Assembly (NCBI RefSeq): GCF_001184025.1
Contig: NZ_BBYG01000020.1
Location: forward strand, 124,001 to 188,000
Origin: Streptomyces maremycinicus
Lineage (GTDB): Bacteria; Actinomycetota; Actinomycetes; Streptomycetales; Streptomycetaceae
Reading direction: 5' to 3'
DNA: 64,000 nt
Each line of letters begins with the position of its first letter. Within the stretch, counting starts at the first letter, position 1. Shown in pieces: positions 41,582-50,258 of the stretch. The notes under the pieces were generated by a model. That model was given only the letters and a program-made list of their open reading frames with translations, had not been told where the DNA came from and searched no databases. Both the position numbers and the translations under genes were made by a program.

Positions 41582-43185
41582 CGGCGCGGCGGGCGAGCGC
41601 GCGGGAGGTCATCGCCCTCGTCGCCGACGACTTCGAGCAGTTCCCCGACCCGCCCGTCGGACAGCGGGCGGCCGCTCCCGACGGGCCGCTCGGCTGGCCC
41701 GGTTACGACGCCTCGCGCGAACGCGCCGCCCGGCGCACCGGCGAGTCGGAGTCCGTCGTCTGCGGCACGGCGAGCGTCGGGGGCACGGCGGGCGTCGGGG
41801 GCACCCGGGCCGTGCTGATCGCCTTCGAGTTCGGCTTCCTGGGCGGTTCGCTGGGCGAGCGCACCGGTGACCGGCTGGAGGCGGCGTACGTCCACGCCCG
41901 TGAACACCGGCTGCCGGTCGTGCCGTTGGTCGCCACGGGCGGCAGCCGGATGCAGGAGGGCATGCTCGCCCTCACCCAACTCCAGCGGGTGGCCCGCCAG
42001 TCGGCGCTCACCCGGGAGGCCGGGCTGGCGCAGATCGCGGTGCTGCGGGACCCGACGACCGGCGGCGGCTGGGCCACCCTGGGCGCGGGTGCCGACGTGG
42101 TCCTCGCGCTGCCGGACGCCCAGGTCGGCTTCGCGGGCTCGCGGGTACGCCCGCCGGACGCCGACCCGGCCGCCTACACGGCCGAGGCCCAGTTCGCGGC
42201 GGGAGCGGCGGACGCGGTGGTGCCCCCGGCGGAGCTTCGGGAGGTACTGGGCCGGTGGCTACGCCTCCTGACCGACGGCACCCCGCGAGCACGCCGCCCG
42301 GCGCAGACCCACGCCACCCCCGGCGCACCGGCCACCACCGCGGCCGATACGGGTCCCGGCCCGGACGACCCCGGTACGGGTCCCGGCCCCGAAGACCCCG
42401 GAACCGGCGCCCGGCCGCAGCCGACCGCCGCACACGACACCGCCCCTGCGGCGGCCGCCACCGGGGCCGGTGCGGGGGCCGGAGCGCGAGGGGTCGGGGG
42501 TGGGGGCGGTGGGCGGCCGGAGGGGGCGCGTGGGCCCGCGCCTGTGCCTGCCGCGCTCGGTGCGGTGGATCTGCCGCGTACCGGGTGGGAGGCGGTGCGG
42601 CGGGCCCGGGCGCCGGAGCGGCCCCGGGCGCGGGCCTACCTGGACGCCTACTTCGACCACCGGCTCGCGATCTCCGGGGACCGGTGCGGCGGCGTCGACC
42701 CGGAGGGGATGCTGTGCGGCTTCGGTGTCCATCGGGGCCGTACGGTCGCCTACGCCGCCCAGACCGGGGCCGCGACCCGGCCCGCCGGATACCGCACGGC
42801 CGCCCGGCTGATCCGGCTCGCGGACCGGCTCGGCATCCCGGTGCTGACCCTGGTGGACACACCGGGCGCGGCCAACGACGCCGAGGCGGAACGGCAGGGG
42901 GCGGGCGCGGCGATCGCGGAGCTGTTCGGCGTGGTCGCCACCGCCCGCACCCCGATCACCACCCTGGTCATCGGCGAGGGCGGTTCCGGCGGCGCGCTGG
43001 CCCTGGCCGCGCCCGGCCGCACCTGGGCCACCCCGGACAGCTACTTCTCCGTCATCGCGCCGGAGTCGGCCGCGGCGATCCTCAAGCGAACCTCGGCGGA
43101 GGCGGAGGCGACGGCCGGTCAACTCCGTATCAGGCCACAGGACTTGGCCGAGCTCGGAGTGATCCGGATCACGCGGGCGCGCTGA
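41578..43185 (+). CDS. Fused acyl-CoA carboxyltransferase beta-alpha protein
   Basis: The 535-residue product joins two crotonase-fold carboxyltransferase halves: a beta-like half (residues 1-235; FEFGFLGGSLGERTGDRLEAAYVHAREHRLPVVPLVATGGSRMQEGM) and an alpha-like half (residues 330-535; ISGDRCGGVDPEGMLCGFG, TLVDTPGAANDAEAERQGAGAAIAELF, VIGEGGSGGALALAAPGRTW) with a Pro/Gly/Thr-rich linker of about 85 residues. The AccD zinc-ribbon Cys are absent. It is coupled to matB, so malonyl-CoA metabolism is likely: either carboxyl transfer in an ACC-like complex or malonate decarboxylase-type chemistry. No biotin carboxylase or carrier gene is adjacent. Confidence 0.82.
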   Translation: MTARRASAREVIALVADDFEQFPDPPVGQRAAAPDGPLGWPGYDASRERAARRTGESESVVCGTASVGGTAGVGGTRAVLIAFEFGFLGGSLGERTGDRLEAAYVHAREHRLPVVPLVATGGSRMQEGMLALTQLQRVARQSALTREAGLAQIAVLRDPTTGGGWATLGAGADVVLALPDAQVGFAGSRVRPPDADPAAYTAEAQFAAGAADAVVPPAELREVLGRWLRLLTDGTPRARRPAQTHATPGAPATTAADTGPGPDDPGTGPGPEDPGTGARPQPTAAHDTAPAAAATGAGAGAGARGVGGGGGGRPEGARGPAPVPAALGAVDLPRTGWEAVRRARAPERPRARAYLDAYFDHRLAISGDRCGGVDPEGMLCGFGVHRGRTVAYAAQTGAATRPAGYRTAARLIRLADRLGIPVLTLVDTPGAANDAEAERQGAGAAIAELFGVVATARTPITTLVIGEGGSGGALALAAPGRTWATPDSYFSVIAPESAAAILKRTSAEAEATAGQLRIRPQDLAELGVIRITRAR

Positions 43186-43268
43186 ACGCAGGACAATCAC
43201 CAGTACCGTCCGTGACAATGGATGCGCGCAGAGCCGCAGGACGACGAGTCAGGGGTTACGGGGACACG

Positions 43269-43595
43269 GTGGACGGACTGGTGGAGTTCAGGACCGACGA
43301 CGGCGCCGTGGTCGCCGTCGAGGCGGTCGGGGAGGGACGGCCGGGTTCCCGGCTGGTGGCCCGTGACGGGACGGTCCAGGCGGCCCGCACCTTCGAGGGC
43401 GCGCTGGAGGGCGTGCGGGCGGCGGCCGCGTCCGCGCTGCGGGTGTTCCGGGACGGGGAGTTGCGGCCCGACGGGGTGGAGATCGAGTTCGGGGTGAAGA
43501 TGTCGGCGGAGACCGGCGCGATCATCGCCAAGGGCACGGCGGAGGGGCACCTCGTCGTGCGGCTGACCTGGTCGCCCTCCTCCCCCACCGCATGA
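43269..43595 (+). CDS. Trypco1 (CU044_2847 family) protein
   Basis: The 108-residue product is a stand-alone trypsin-co-occurring domain 1: VDGLVEFRTDDGAVVAVEAVGEGRPGSRLVARDG, then ARTFEGALEGVRAAAASALRVFRDGELRPDGVEIEFGVKMSAETGAIIAKGTAEGHLVVRLTWSP. These small alpha/beta proteins occur next to trypsin-like proteases in conflict operons and are thought to regulate or present substrate to the protease. The GTG at 43269 gives the usual length; an in-frame ATG at 43218 would add 17 residues not typical of the family. It overlaps the protease gene by 4 bases (ATGA). Confidence 0.85.
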   Translation: MDGLVEFRTDDGAVVAVEAVGEGRPGSRLVARDGTVQAARTFEGALEGVRAAAASALRVFRDGELRPDGVEIEFGVKMSAETGAIIAKGTAEGHLVVRLTWSPSSPTA

Positions 43596-45322
43596 ACAGC
43601 GCCGAATGGCACGCCCGGATCGAGAGCGCCGGCCAGGTCGCGGGCGCGGGCTTCCTCGTCACCCCGCGCCGGGTGCTGACCTGCGCCCATGTCGTGCGGC
43701 AGGCCGGCCCGGACGCCCTGACGGTGACCTTCACCGAGCTCCCCGGAGCCCCCGCCGTACCGGCCCGGGTGGTCGCGGACGGCGGCTGGGGCGGCGGCAC
43801 CACCGACCTCGGCGACCTGGCGGTGCTGGAGCTGGCGCACGAGGTCCCGATCGCCCCGGCCGCGCTGGCCCCCGTGGGCGCCGCCCACGACCGGCGGCCC
43901 GACCGGCCCCGCAAGCTCGTCGTCTACGGCTTCCCGGTCGGTTTCGACGAGGGCACCCTGGCCGAATACCGCATCACCGCCACGCAGTTGCTCAACCGCG
44001 AGTGGATCCAGCTGGAGGCCTGGCAGCCCGGTGGCCAGCCGCTCGCCCCGGGGTTCAGCGGCGCCGCCGTCACCCTCGCCGACACCGGTGAGGTCGTCGG
44101 CATGGTGACCGCGGCGGCCGGTGACCGGGGGGTGCACAACGGGCGGATGATGCCCACCGAGGTGATGGCCCGCTACTGGCCCGATCTGGAGGGCCTGGTC
44201 CCCACCTCCGACCACCGCGGCGCCGACCGTGCCCGGCTGCGCGAACTCGTCGAGCGCGCCGTCCGCGCGGGCCTGGACGGCGATCCGGGCCGGCGGGTGA
44301 GGCTCTACGAGTCCGCCCGGGGCCCGCTGGACCCGGACGCGCCCGAGGAGGGCTTCGACTCACTGTGGTCGGCGGCCCTGTTCGTGCTGTGCGAGGTCGA
44401 CGGCGCCGACGCGGCGGCCACCGTCGCCCGCTTCACCGCCCATGTGGAGAGCCTGTTCCGGGCTCCGGCCGGGACGCCCGCCGGGCCGGCCGCCGCACCC
44501 GACTGGTCGCCCATCCTCGTCGACCTCCAGCACAGCGGCGCGGGCGACGGACACGTGCGCGTCGAGGTGTCCGCGTACAGCGGGGGACGCCGGCACCCGG
44601 TCGGTTCCGGCACCGTCCCGCAGGCCGGGCTGCGGGCCTTCGTGCAGGACCGGATCGAGGCCGCGTTCCGCTATCTGACGCCCGGCTGCGACGAGTTGCT
44701 CGCCTTCGCGCTGCCCCGCGACTGGATCGACCTGCCCGTCGACCGCTGGGCCAGCACACCCGACGACGACACCCCGCTCGGCTGTGTGTACCCGCTCGTC
44801 GTCACCGACCAGGCGCGCCGCAGAGCGGGGGTCCGGCACCAGCTGACCCGGGTGTGGAACCGGCTCGACGCGGCGCCCGGCGCCCGGGTGCACCGGGTCG
44901 AGTGCGGCAGCCCCGAGGAACCCCGTCGGCTCCGGGTGCGGCTGCGCCAGGACGACGCCTGTCTCGCCGGATTCGCCACCGCCCCGACCGCGTCCCACAC
45001 CCGCCCGCACTTCGACACCTCGCTCAACGCGCCCGCGCCGATGGTCGTCTGGTCCCGTGAGGGCTGTGCCGGCGGTCCCGACGCGTCCTGCGCCGGCGGG
45101 GACGGCTGTGCGGGCAAGACGTTCCTGGACGAGCTCGACACCTGTGTGTCCGCGGTGTCGCCCGCCGAACTCCCGCGCCGGGTACTGGCGTTGCGCGAGG
45201 AGGCCGACGCGGAGGACGGCCACTGGGCGCACGACATCCAGCTGCTGTGGGACGACCCGCGCCTCTTCGCCGACCCGCACGGCGACGCGGCCGCCCGGCC
45301 CCTCCACTCCCCCGTGACCTGA
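43592..45322 (+). CDS. Trypsin-like serine protease with VMAP C-terminal domain
   Basis: Residues 1-210 of 576 are a trypsin-like protease with an intact triad: H33 (LTCAHVV), D75 (GDLAVLEL) and S156 (PGFSGAA, in place of the more usual GDSGGP). There is no signal peptide, so it is intracellular. From about residue 300 the sequence matches the C-terminal domain of vWA-MoxR-associated proteins (VMAP-C): ILVDLQHSGAGDGHVRVEVSAYSGGRRHPVGSG, FALPRDWIDLPVDRWA and a Cys cluster CAGGPDASCAGGDGCAG. In conflict systems of this type the protease is the likely effector or activator, held in check by the MoxR and vWA components encoded downstream. Confidence 0.87.
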   Translation: MNSAEWHARIESAGQVAGAGFLVTPRRVLTCAHVVRQAGPDALTVTFTELPGAPAVPARVVADGGWGGGTTDLGDLAVLELAHEVPIAPAALAPVGAAHDRRPDRPRKLVVYGFPVGFDEGTLAEYRITATQLLNREWIQLEAWQPGGQPLAPGFSGAAVTLADTGEVVGMVTAAAGDRGVHNGRMMPTEVMARYWPDLEGLVPTSDHRGADRARLRELVERAVRAGLDGDPGRRVRLYESARGPLDPDAPEEGFDSLWSAALFVLCEVDGADAAATVARFTAHVESLFRAPAGTPAGPAAAPDWSPILVDLQHSGAGDGHVRVEVSAYSGGRRHPVGSGTVPQAGLRAFVQDRIEAAFRYLTPGCDELLAFALPRDWIDLPVDRWASTPDDDTPLGCVYPLVVTDQARRRAGVRHQLTRVWNRLDAAPGARVHRVECGSPEEPRRLRVRLRQDDACLAGFATAPTASHTRPHFDTSLNAPAPMVVWSREGCAGGPDASCAGGDGCAGKTFLDELDTCVSAVSPAELPRRVLALREEADAEDGHWAHDIQLLWDDPRLFADPHGDAAARPLHSPVT

Positions 45323-45414
45323 TCCGCGCCCGCCGCCCGCCGCCCCTCCCCCACCCCGTCACCGAGCCACGAGCCGCACGAGCCCCACGAGTCACACCAG
45401 AGTTTCGGAGAACC

Positions 45415-46470
45415 ATGCCGCACTGGTCCGTCTACACCGGGAACAGCGAGCCGCACGACGGCATCGACCGGCTGCCCGCGCCGCCGCCCTGGCGGGCGTT
45501 CGACGGCGAACCCGTCGTACCACCGCCCCGGGACGCCGACGACGAGGCGGCCGTCTCCCCCGACCGCGTGCACCGCGCCCGCTCGTACGTCGCCACCCCG
45601 GAGAGCGTCGAACTCGTCAACGCGGCCCTGGTGCTGCGCCGCCCGCTGCTGGTCACCGGCCCGCCCGGCACCGGGAAGTCCTCGCTGGCGTACGCGGTGG
45701 CGCGCGAGCTGGGTCTCGGCCCGGTGCTGCGCTGGAACATCACCAGCCGCTCCACGCTGGCCGACGGCCTCTACCAGTACGACCCGCTGTCCCGGCTGTA
45801 CGCGGCCCGGCAGGCGGCACTGCGCGAACGGGACGCGCGAGACGGACGGGACGGGCGGGACGGGGACGCCGGGGGCGGGGTCGAGGACCATCTGCGCCTC
45901 GGCCCTCTCGGCACCGCCCTGCTGCCCTACGAGCGGCCGCGCGCGCTCCTCGTCGACGAGATCGACAAGAGCGACCTCGACCTGCCCAACGACCTGCTGA
46001 ACGTCCTGGAGGAAGGCCAGTACGACATCCCCGAACTCATGCGCGCGGCCCGGCACTCCGCCGAGGACGTCACCGCCGGGGTGCTGGCCGACGGCTCGGA
46101 CGATCCGGTCGCCGTCACCCGGGGCCGGGTGCGCTGCCGTGCCTTCCCGTTCGTCGTGCTCACCAGCAACGGCGAGCGTGAGTTCCCGCCCGCCTTCCTG
46201 CGCCGCTGTGTCCGGCTGAAGCTGCGCCGCCCCGGCCGCGAGCAGCTCACCGAGATCGTCCGGGCCCACCTCGACACCCCGGCGCGCGAGGCGGAACACC
46301 TCATCGACCGCTTCCTGGCCCGCGCCGCCGACGGCGAACTCGCCACCGACCAGCTGCTGAACGCGCTCTACCTCACCGGAGTCGCCGGACTGGACGCCGA
46401 CTCCCGCGACGCACTGGCGGAGCGACTGATGCCGTATCTCGGCGCCACGGCGGACGGCGATGGCTTCTGA
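45415..46470 (+). CDS. MoxR-type AAA+ ATPase of the conflict operon
   Basis: The 351-residue protein is an AAA+ ATPase of the MoxR/McrB-like branch: Walker A VTGPPGTGKSSLAYAVARELG at residues 80-100, Walker B ALLVDEIDKSDLDLPNDLLNVLEEGQYDIPEL near residue 178, sensor 1 VLTSNGEREFPPAFLRRC with its Arg finger pair. An acidic Gly/Arg/Asp-rich insertion (DARDGRDGRDGDAGGG) follows the first beta strand pair. The ATG follows CGGAGAACC. It should form a ring that remodels or gates the protease/VMAP and vWA partners. It overlaps the next gene by 11 bases. Confidence 0.9.
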   Translation: MPHWSVYTGNSEPHDGIDRLPAPPPWRAFDGEPVVPPPRDADDEAAVSPDRVHRARSYVATPESVELVNAALVLRRPLLVTGPPGTGKSSLAYAVARELGLGPVLRWNITSRSTLADGLYQYDPLSRLYAARQAALRERDARDGRDGRDGDAGGGVEDHLRLGPLGTALLPYERPRALLVDEIDKSDLDLPNDLLNVLEEGQYDIPELMRAARHSAEDVTAGVLADGSDDPVAVTRGRVRCRAFPFVVLTSNGEREFPPAFLRRCVRLKLRRPGREQLTEIVRAHLDTPAREAEHLIDRFLARAADGELATDQLLNALYLTGVAGLDADSRDALAERLMPYLGATADGDGF

Positions 46471-49400
46471 GGAGTCACCGGGGGGTGACCTGTCCGCCCT
46501 GGACCGGCTGACCGCGCTGCTGACGGCCGCGACGGACACCACGCCCACCCCTCGCGAGCTGGCCGAACTGCTGTGGCTCGCGGAGCTGTCGAGCGATCCG
46601 GCGGAGCCGTCACCACCGGACGCGACGGGCGCGCGGGCCGGTCGGGGCACCGGCTACGCGTCCGACGGCCCGCCCGGCGACACGGCGGGCGGCACGCCCG
46701 GGGACGCGACCGACCGCCCGGAGGGCGGTGACCCGCCGGGATCCGCGGCCCCCGCACCGCCTCCCGCACCCGCCGACCGTGTCCCCCTCCACCTGCCCAC
46801 ACCCGCGTCCACGGCCGGTTCCGGTCCGGGTTCCGGGAGCGGGGACGCCGGGGACGCCGGGGACCGTCCCGTCCTCGCGCCCGCGCCTCCGATGCTCCCG
46901 CACCCCCTCGCCCTCCAGCGGGCCCTGCGCCCGCTGAAGCGCACGGTGCCCTCGACGCGCGCCCGCCTCCTCGACGAGCGGGCGACGGCCGACCGCATCG
47001 CGCGGCTGGGCGCCCACCCGGACGTCTGGCTGCCCGTCCTGCGTCCCGCGCGCGAGCGCTGGCTGCGCCTTCTCCTCGTCCACGACACCGGGCCGACGAT
47101 GCCGGTCTGGCGGCCCCTCGTCCGTGAACTGCACACCGTCCTGGCCCAGTCGGGCGTCTTCCGGACGGTCACCCCGTACCCGGCCACGCCCGACGGCGCG
47201 GCCCGGCAGGTGCCCGACCCGGCGGACGGGCGGACGGTCGCCCTGATCGTGAGCGACTGCACGGGCCCGCAGTGGCGCCCCGGCCCGGCGGGCGAGCGCT
47301 GGTACCGGACCCTGCGGCACTGGGCGACCCGGATGCCGCTGGCCGTCGTACAGCCGCTCCCGGAGCACCTGTGGCCCACGACGGCCCTGCCGGCCGAGCC
47401 GGGTCTGCTCTCCTGCGCGAACCGGGCGGCACCGCTCTCCGGGCTCACGTTCACCCCGTACGACCCGGAGGCCGCGCCCCGGCCCGGCGCGGCCCTCCCG
47501 CTCCCCGTCCTGGAACCGGGCGCGCCCTGGCTTGCCAACTGGGCGGCGCTCGTCGCGAGTCCGGGCGGCGCACGCACGCCGGGGGCGGTGGCCTGGCTGC
47601 CACCGGTCCCCGCCCCGCCCGGATCCGCCGGGCAGGAGTCCGCCGACCCGGCCGACCTGCCCGCCCAGGACCTGGTGCTCCGGTTCCGCGCCACCGCCTC
47701 CCGGGAGGCCTTCCGGCTGGCCGGCCACCTGGCCCTGGCCGTTCCCTCGGTTCCCGTGATGCGCCTCGTCCAACGTGCCGTGAACCGCGACCCGCGCCCC
47801 CAGCACCTGGCCGAGGTGATCCTCAGCGGCATGCTGACCACCGTCCCGGGCCCGCCCGGTTCGTACGACTTCCGCCCCGGCGTACGCGACCTGCTGCTGC
47901 GCACCCTGCCGCGCACGACCCGCGGCCGCACCCGCGAACTCCTCGATCGCATCGGCGGGTTGATCGACGAGCAAGCGGGCCGCGTGACGGGCGAGTTCCG
48001 CGCACGGACCGGCCCGCCCGACGCCACCACCGGCGCCTTCGCGACGGTGAGCGCGGAAACGGTGCACAGACTCGGCGGCTCCCCCCGCCTCCCGGAGACC
48101 GACACCCCGACGCCCGACACCCCGGCGCCCGAGACACCGGCGCCCGAGACACCGGAAGCGAGCGGGCCCGAAGCCGGTGCGCCGCAGGCCGGGCCGTCGG
48201 CGGTGGACGGGGCCGAGGCCGGTGCGGCGGAGGGTGTGTCGTCGGGGGGCGGGGTCGAGGCGGGGGCTGTGCTGCTCTTCGAGGTCGACGCCGATCTCGG
48301 GGCCCGTCCCGAGACCCGGATCACGCTCGAGTACGCCGTGCACGAGGTGCTCGCGCGGGGCGATCTCACGCCCCAGCAGTACGAGGTCCACGTCCGCGGG
48401 AACGGGTATGCCGTCCGGATCCGGCCCGAGGCGTATCTGCTGCCGGTGCTCGCCGCCGCCCTGCGCGGGCTCCCCGGTCCGCTCGCCGGGCCGGCCGGAC
48501 AACCGCCTCTGCGGGTGACGTTCCTGGACGGGCCGGAGTCTCCCGCGCCGCCCGCGCCCCCGCGGAGCGCCGCCCCGGTCCTGCTCACCGTCCCCCCGGC
48601 CCTCTACGCGGCGTTCGCCGAGAGCTCCGCCGCCTCGGGACCGCACCGTTTCCGGCCCCTGTTCGGCGACGCCCCGGACGCCCCGCCACCCGCCTGGTAC
48701 TGCCCGCTGCCACCGGAGGAGGGCGCGACGGGAGCGGGAGGCGGCCCGCACGACGCCGGGGCCCCGGTGCGCGGCCCCTTCCTCACCCGCGACCTGCGCC
48801 AGCTGGGCATCCCCGCGCCGGGTCGCACCGCGATCGTGCACACCGGCCCCGACAGCCCGCTCACCCTCCTCGACCCCGTCCTGCCCTACGAGGGCCGCCC
48901 GCCGCGCCCGGCGGCGTACTACGAGGTCGACCTGACCCCGCAGCACGCCGTCGACCGGATCTCCCTGCCCAGCTCGGGGAAGGGCGCCTTCACCGCCGCC
49001 GTCGAGCTGACCTGGCGGGTCGAGGACCCGGTGGCGTTCGTGCGGGCGGAGCCCACGGGCGTGAGCCGGCGGCTGCTGGCGCATCTGCTGGCGACGGGCT
49101 CGCAGATCACCCGCCGCCACTCCGTCCGCCGGGCGGCCGGCGCGCAGCGGGCCGTCAACTCCCAGCTCGGCAGGTGGCCGGTGCCGGGTCTGGCGGTGAC
49201 CTGCTCGGTGACCCTCGCGCCGGACTACGCGCCGCCCCCCGAGGTGCGCCGGCCGGCCGGTACCGCCACGCGCCCGCTCCGGGAGCTGCTCGCCGACGCC
49301 GAGACCGTGCTGTTCGGCTTCGACGGTCCGCTGACCCGGCTGTTCACGGCGACGACCGCCCGTGCGGCCGCCCTCGACCTGCTGGCACTCGTCGCCGAAC

Positions 49401-49972
49401 ACCGCGACCCCGAGGACGCTCTGGCGGGCCGTCCGGTGGGCGACCCGGGCGCCGCGCGCCGGGAGCTGTTCGTCCACCCGCTGGACGTACTGCGGGCCTT
49501 CGCCCAGGACCGGCTAGGCCCGCTGCTGCGGGACCGTCTCGACCGGCTGGAGCTGAGCGCCGTCCCGGACGCGCCCACCACCCACCACTCCGTCGTCCTC
49601 GTGCGCACCCTGCACGACTCCGGGCGCCGGGTCGGGGTGGCCACGGACGTCTGCGCGGCGGCCGTCCACCGCCATCTGGAGAACCACCGGCTTCCGCTGC
49701 CGGCCGGCGTCCACGGCCGGGACGACGACCTCACCCTGCTCACCCCGAACCCGCACCGTCTGCTGCACGCCCTGCGGCCGCTCGGCGCGCCCGCCGCCAC
49801 CGGCGTCCTCATCGGCTCCACGCTCGCCGAACTCGCCGCCGCCCGGGCCGCGGGTCTGCGTTTCCTCGGCCTCGCGCGCAATCCCACCGCCGAGCAGGCG
49901 CTGCTCGGGGCGGGGTGCGACGCGGTGGTCCCCTCGCTCACCCCGGTGCTGGAGGCGGCCCGCACGCTCTGA
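46460..49972 (+). CDS. SAV_2336-type vWA-like multidomain protein with degenerate C-terminal HAD domain
   Basis: The 1170-residue protein starts with an SAV_2336 N-terminal domain (DLSALDRLTALLTAATDTTPTPRELAELLWLAEL). A vWA-like domain follows (WLRLLLVHDTGPTMPVWRPLVRELHTVL near residue 205; its MIDAS is degenerate) and a helical part to about 530. A domain at about 603-693 resembles cyclase-like modules of conflict proteins, with RGNG in place of RGDG. Residues 770-930 look like an SPFH-type beta/alpha repeat (AYYEVDLTPQHAVDRISLPS, VELTWRVEDPVAFVRAEPTGV). Residues 945-1170 are HAD-like, but the nucleophile Asp is Gly953 (TVLFGFDGPLT) and motif IV GDS has become GST (S1120). It overlaps moxR and is probably the sensor/scaffold of the system. 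Confidence 0.82.
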   Translation: MASEESPGGDLSALDRLTALLTAATDTTPTPRELAELLWLAELSSDPAEPSPPDATGARAGRGTGYASDGPPGDTAGGTPGDATDRPEGGDPPGSAAPAPPPAPADRVPLHLPTPASTAGSGPGSGSGDAGDAGDRPVLAPAPPMLPHPLALQRALRPLKRTVPSTRARLLDERATADRIARLGAHPDVWLPVLRPARERWLRLLLVHDTGPTMPVWRPLVRELHTVLAQSGVFRTVTPYPATPDGAARQVPDPADGRTVALIVSDCTGPQWRPGPAGERWYRTLRHWATRMPLAVVQPLPEHLWPTTALPAEPGLLSCANRAAPLSGLTFTPYDPEAAPRPGAALPLPVLEPGAPWLANWAALVASPGGARTPGAVAWLPPVPAPPGSAGQESADPADLPAQDLVLRFRATASREAFRLAGHLALAVPSVPVMRLVQRAVNRDPRPQHLAEVILSGMLTTVPGPPGSYDFRPGVRDLLLRTLPRTTRGRTRELLDRIGGLIDEQAGRVTGEFRARTGPPDATTGAFATVSAETVHRLGGSPRLPETDTPTPDTPAPETPAPETPEASGPEAGAPQAGPSAVDGAEAGAAEGVSSGGGVEAGAVLLFEVDADLGARPETRITLEYAVHEVLARGDLTPQQYEVHVRGNGYAVRIRPEAYLLPVLAAALRGLPGPLAGPAGQPPLRVTFLDGPESPAPPAPPRSAAPVLLTVPPALYAAFAESSAASGPHRFRPLFGDAPDAPPPAWYCPLPPEEGATGAGGGPHDAGAPVRGPFLTRDLRQLGIPAPGRTAIVHTGPDSPLTLLDPVLPYEGRPPRPAAYYEVDLTPQHAVDRISLPSSGKGAFTAAVELTWRVEDPVAFVRAEPTGVSRRLLAHLLATGSQITRRHSVRRAAGAQRAVNSQLGRWPVPGLAVTCSVTLAPDYAPPPEVRRPAGTATRPLRELLADAETVLFGFDGPLTRLFTATTARAAALDLLALVAEHRDPEDALAGRPVGDPGAARRELFVHPLDVLRAFAQDRLGPLLRDRLDRLELSAVPDAPTTHHSVVLVRTLHDSGRRVGVATDVCAAAVHRHLENHRLPLPAGVHGRDDDLTLLTPNPHRLLHALRPLGAPAATGVLIGSTLAELAAARAAGLRFLGLARNPTAEQALLGAGCDAVVPSLTPVLEAARTL

Positions 49973-50068
49973 GCCGTCCCCGGATCGGGCGGTCCCCGGG
50001 CCGGGGCGGGGCATCTTCGGCTGATCCGGCCGCGCGCCTCCCCGGCCCGACTGTATTTCATACTTACT

Positions 50069-50097
50069 TTGGACATGTGAGACAAAACCTCTATAGG
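50069..50097 (+). promoter_or_regulatory. SigA-type promoter upstream of mbl
   Basis: TTGGAC (50069-50074), a 17-base spacer and TATAGG (50092-50097) lie in the one AT-rich stretch of the 286-base gap between the conflict operon and mbl. A leader of about 155 bases follows before the ATG at 50259. Confidence 0.65.
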
Positions 50098-50258
50098 GGA
50101 AACCCCCGTTCGGGCGCACCCCGCCCGGCCCACCTGAAAGGGCGGCCGCCTTCCCGCCCCCGCACCATGCGAAGGAGGCCGACCGCCCGGCGGCCCCCGC
50201 ACGAGAGGCCCGCCGGCCCGGCGAGCCCCCACGGTCTGTGCTCTCGGGAGGACCTGCC

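Noticed and set aside
49300-49972. HAD domain as an active phosphatase
   Set aside because: The nucleophile Asp and a motif IV Asp are replaced, so activity is unlikely.
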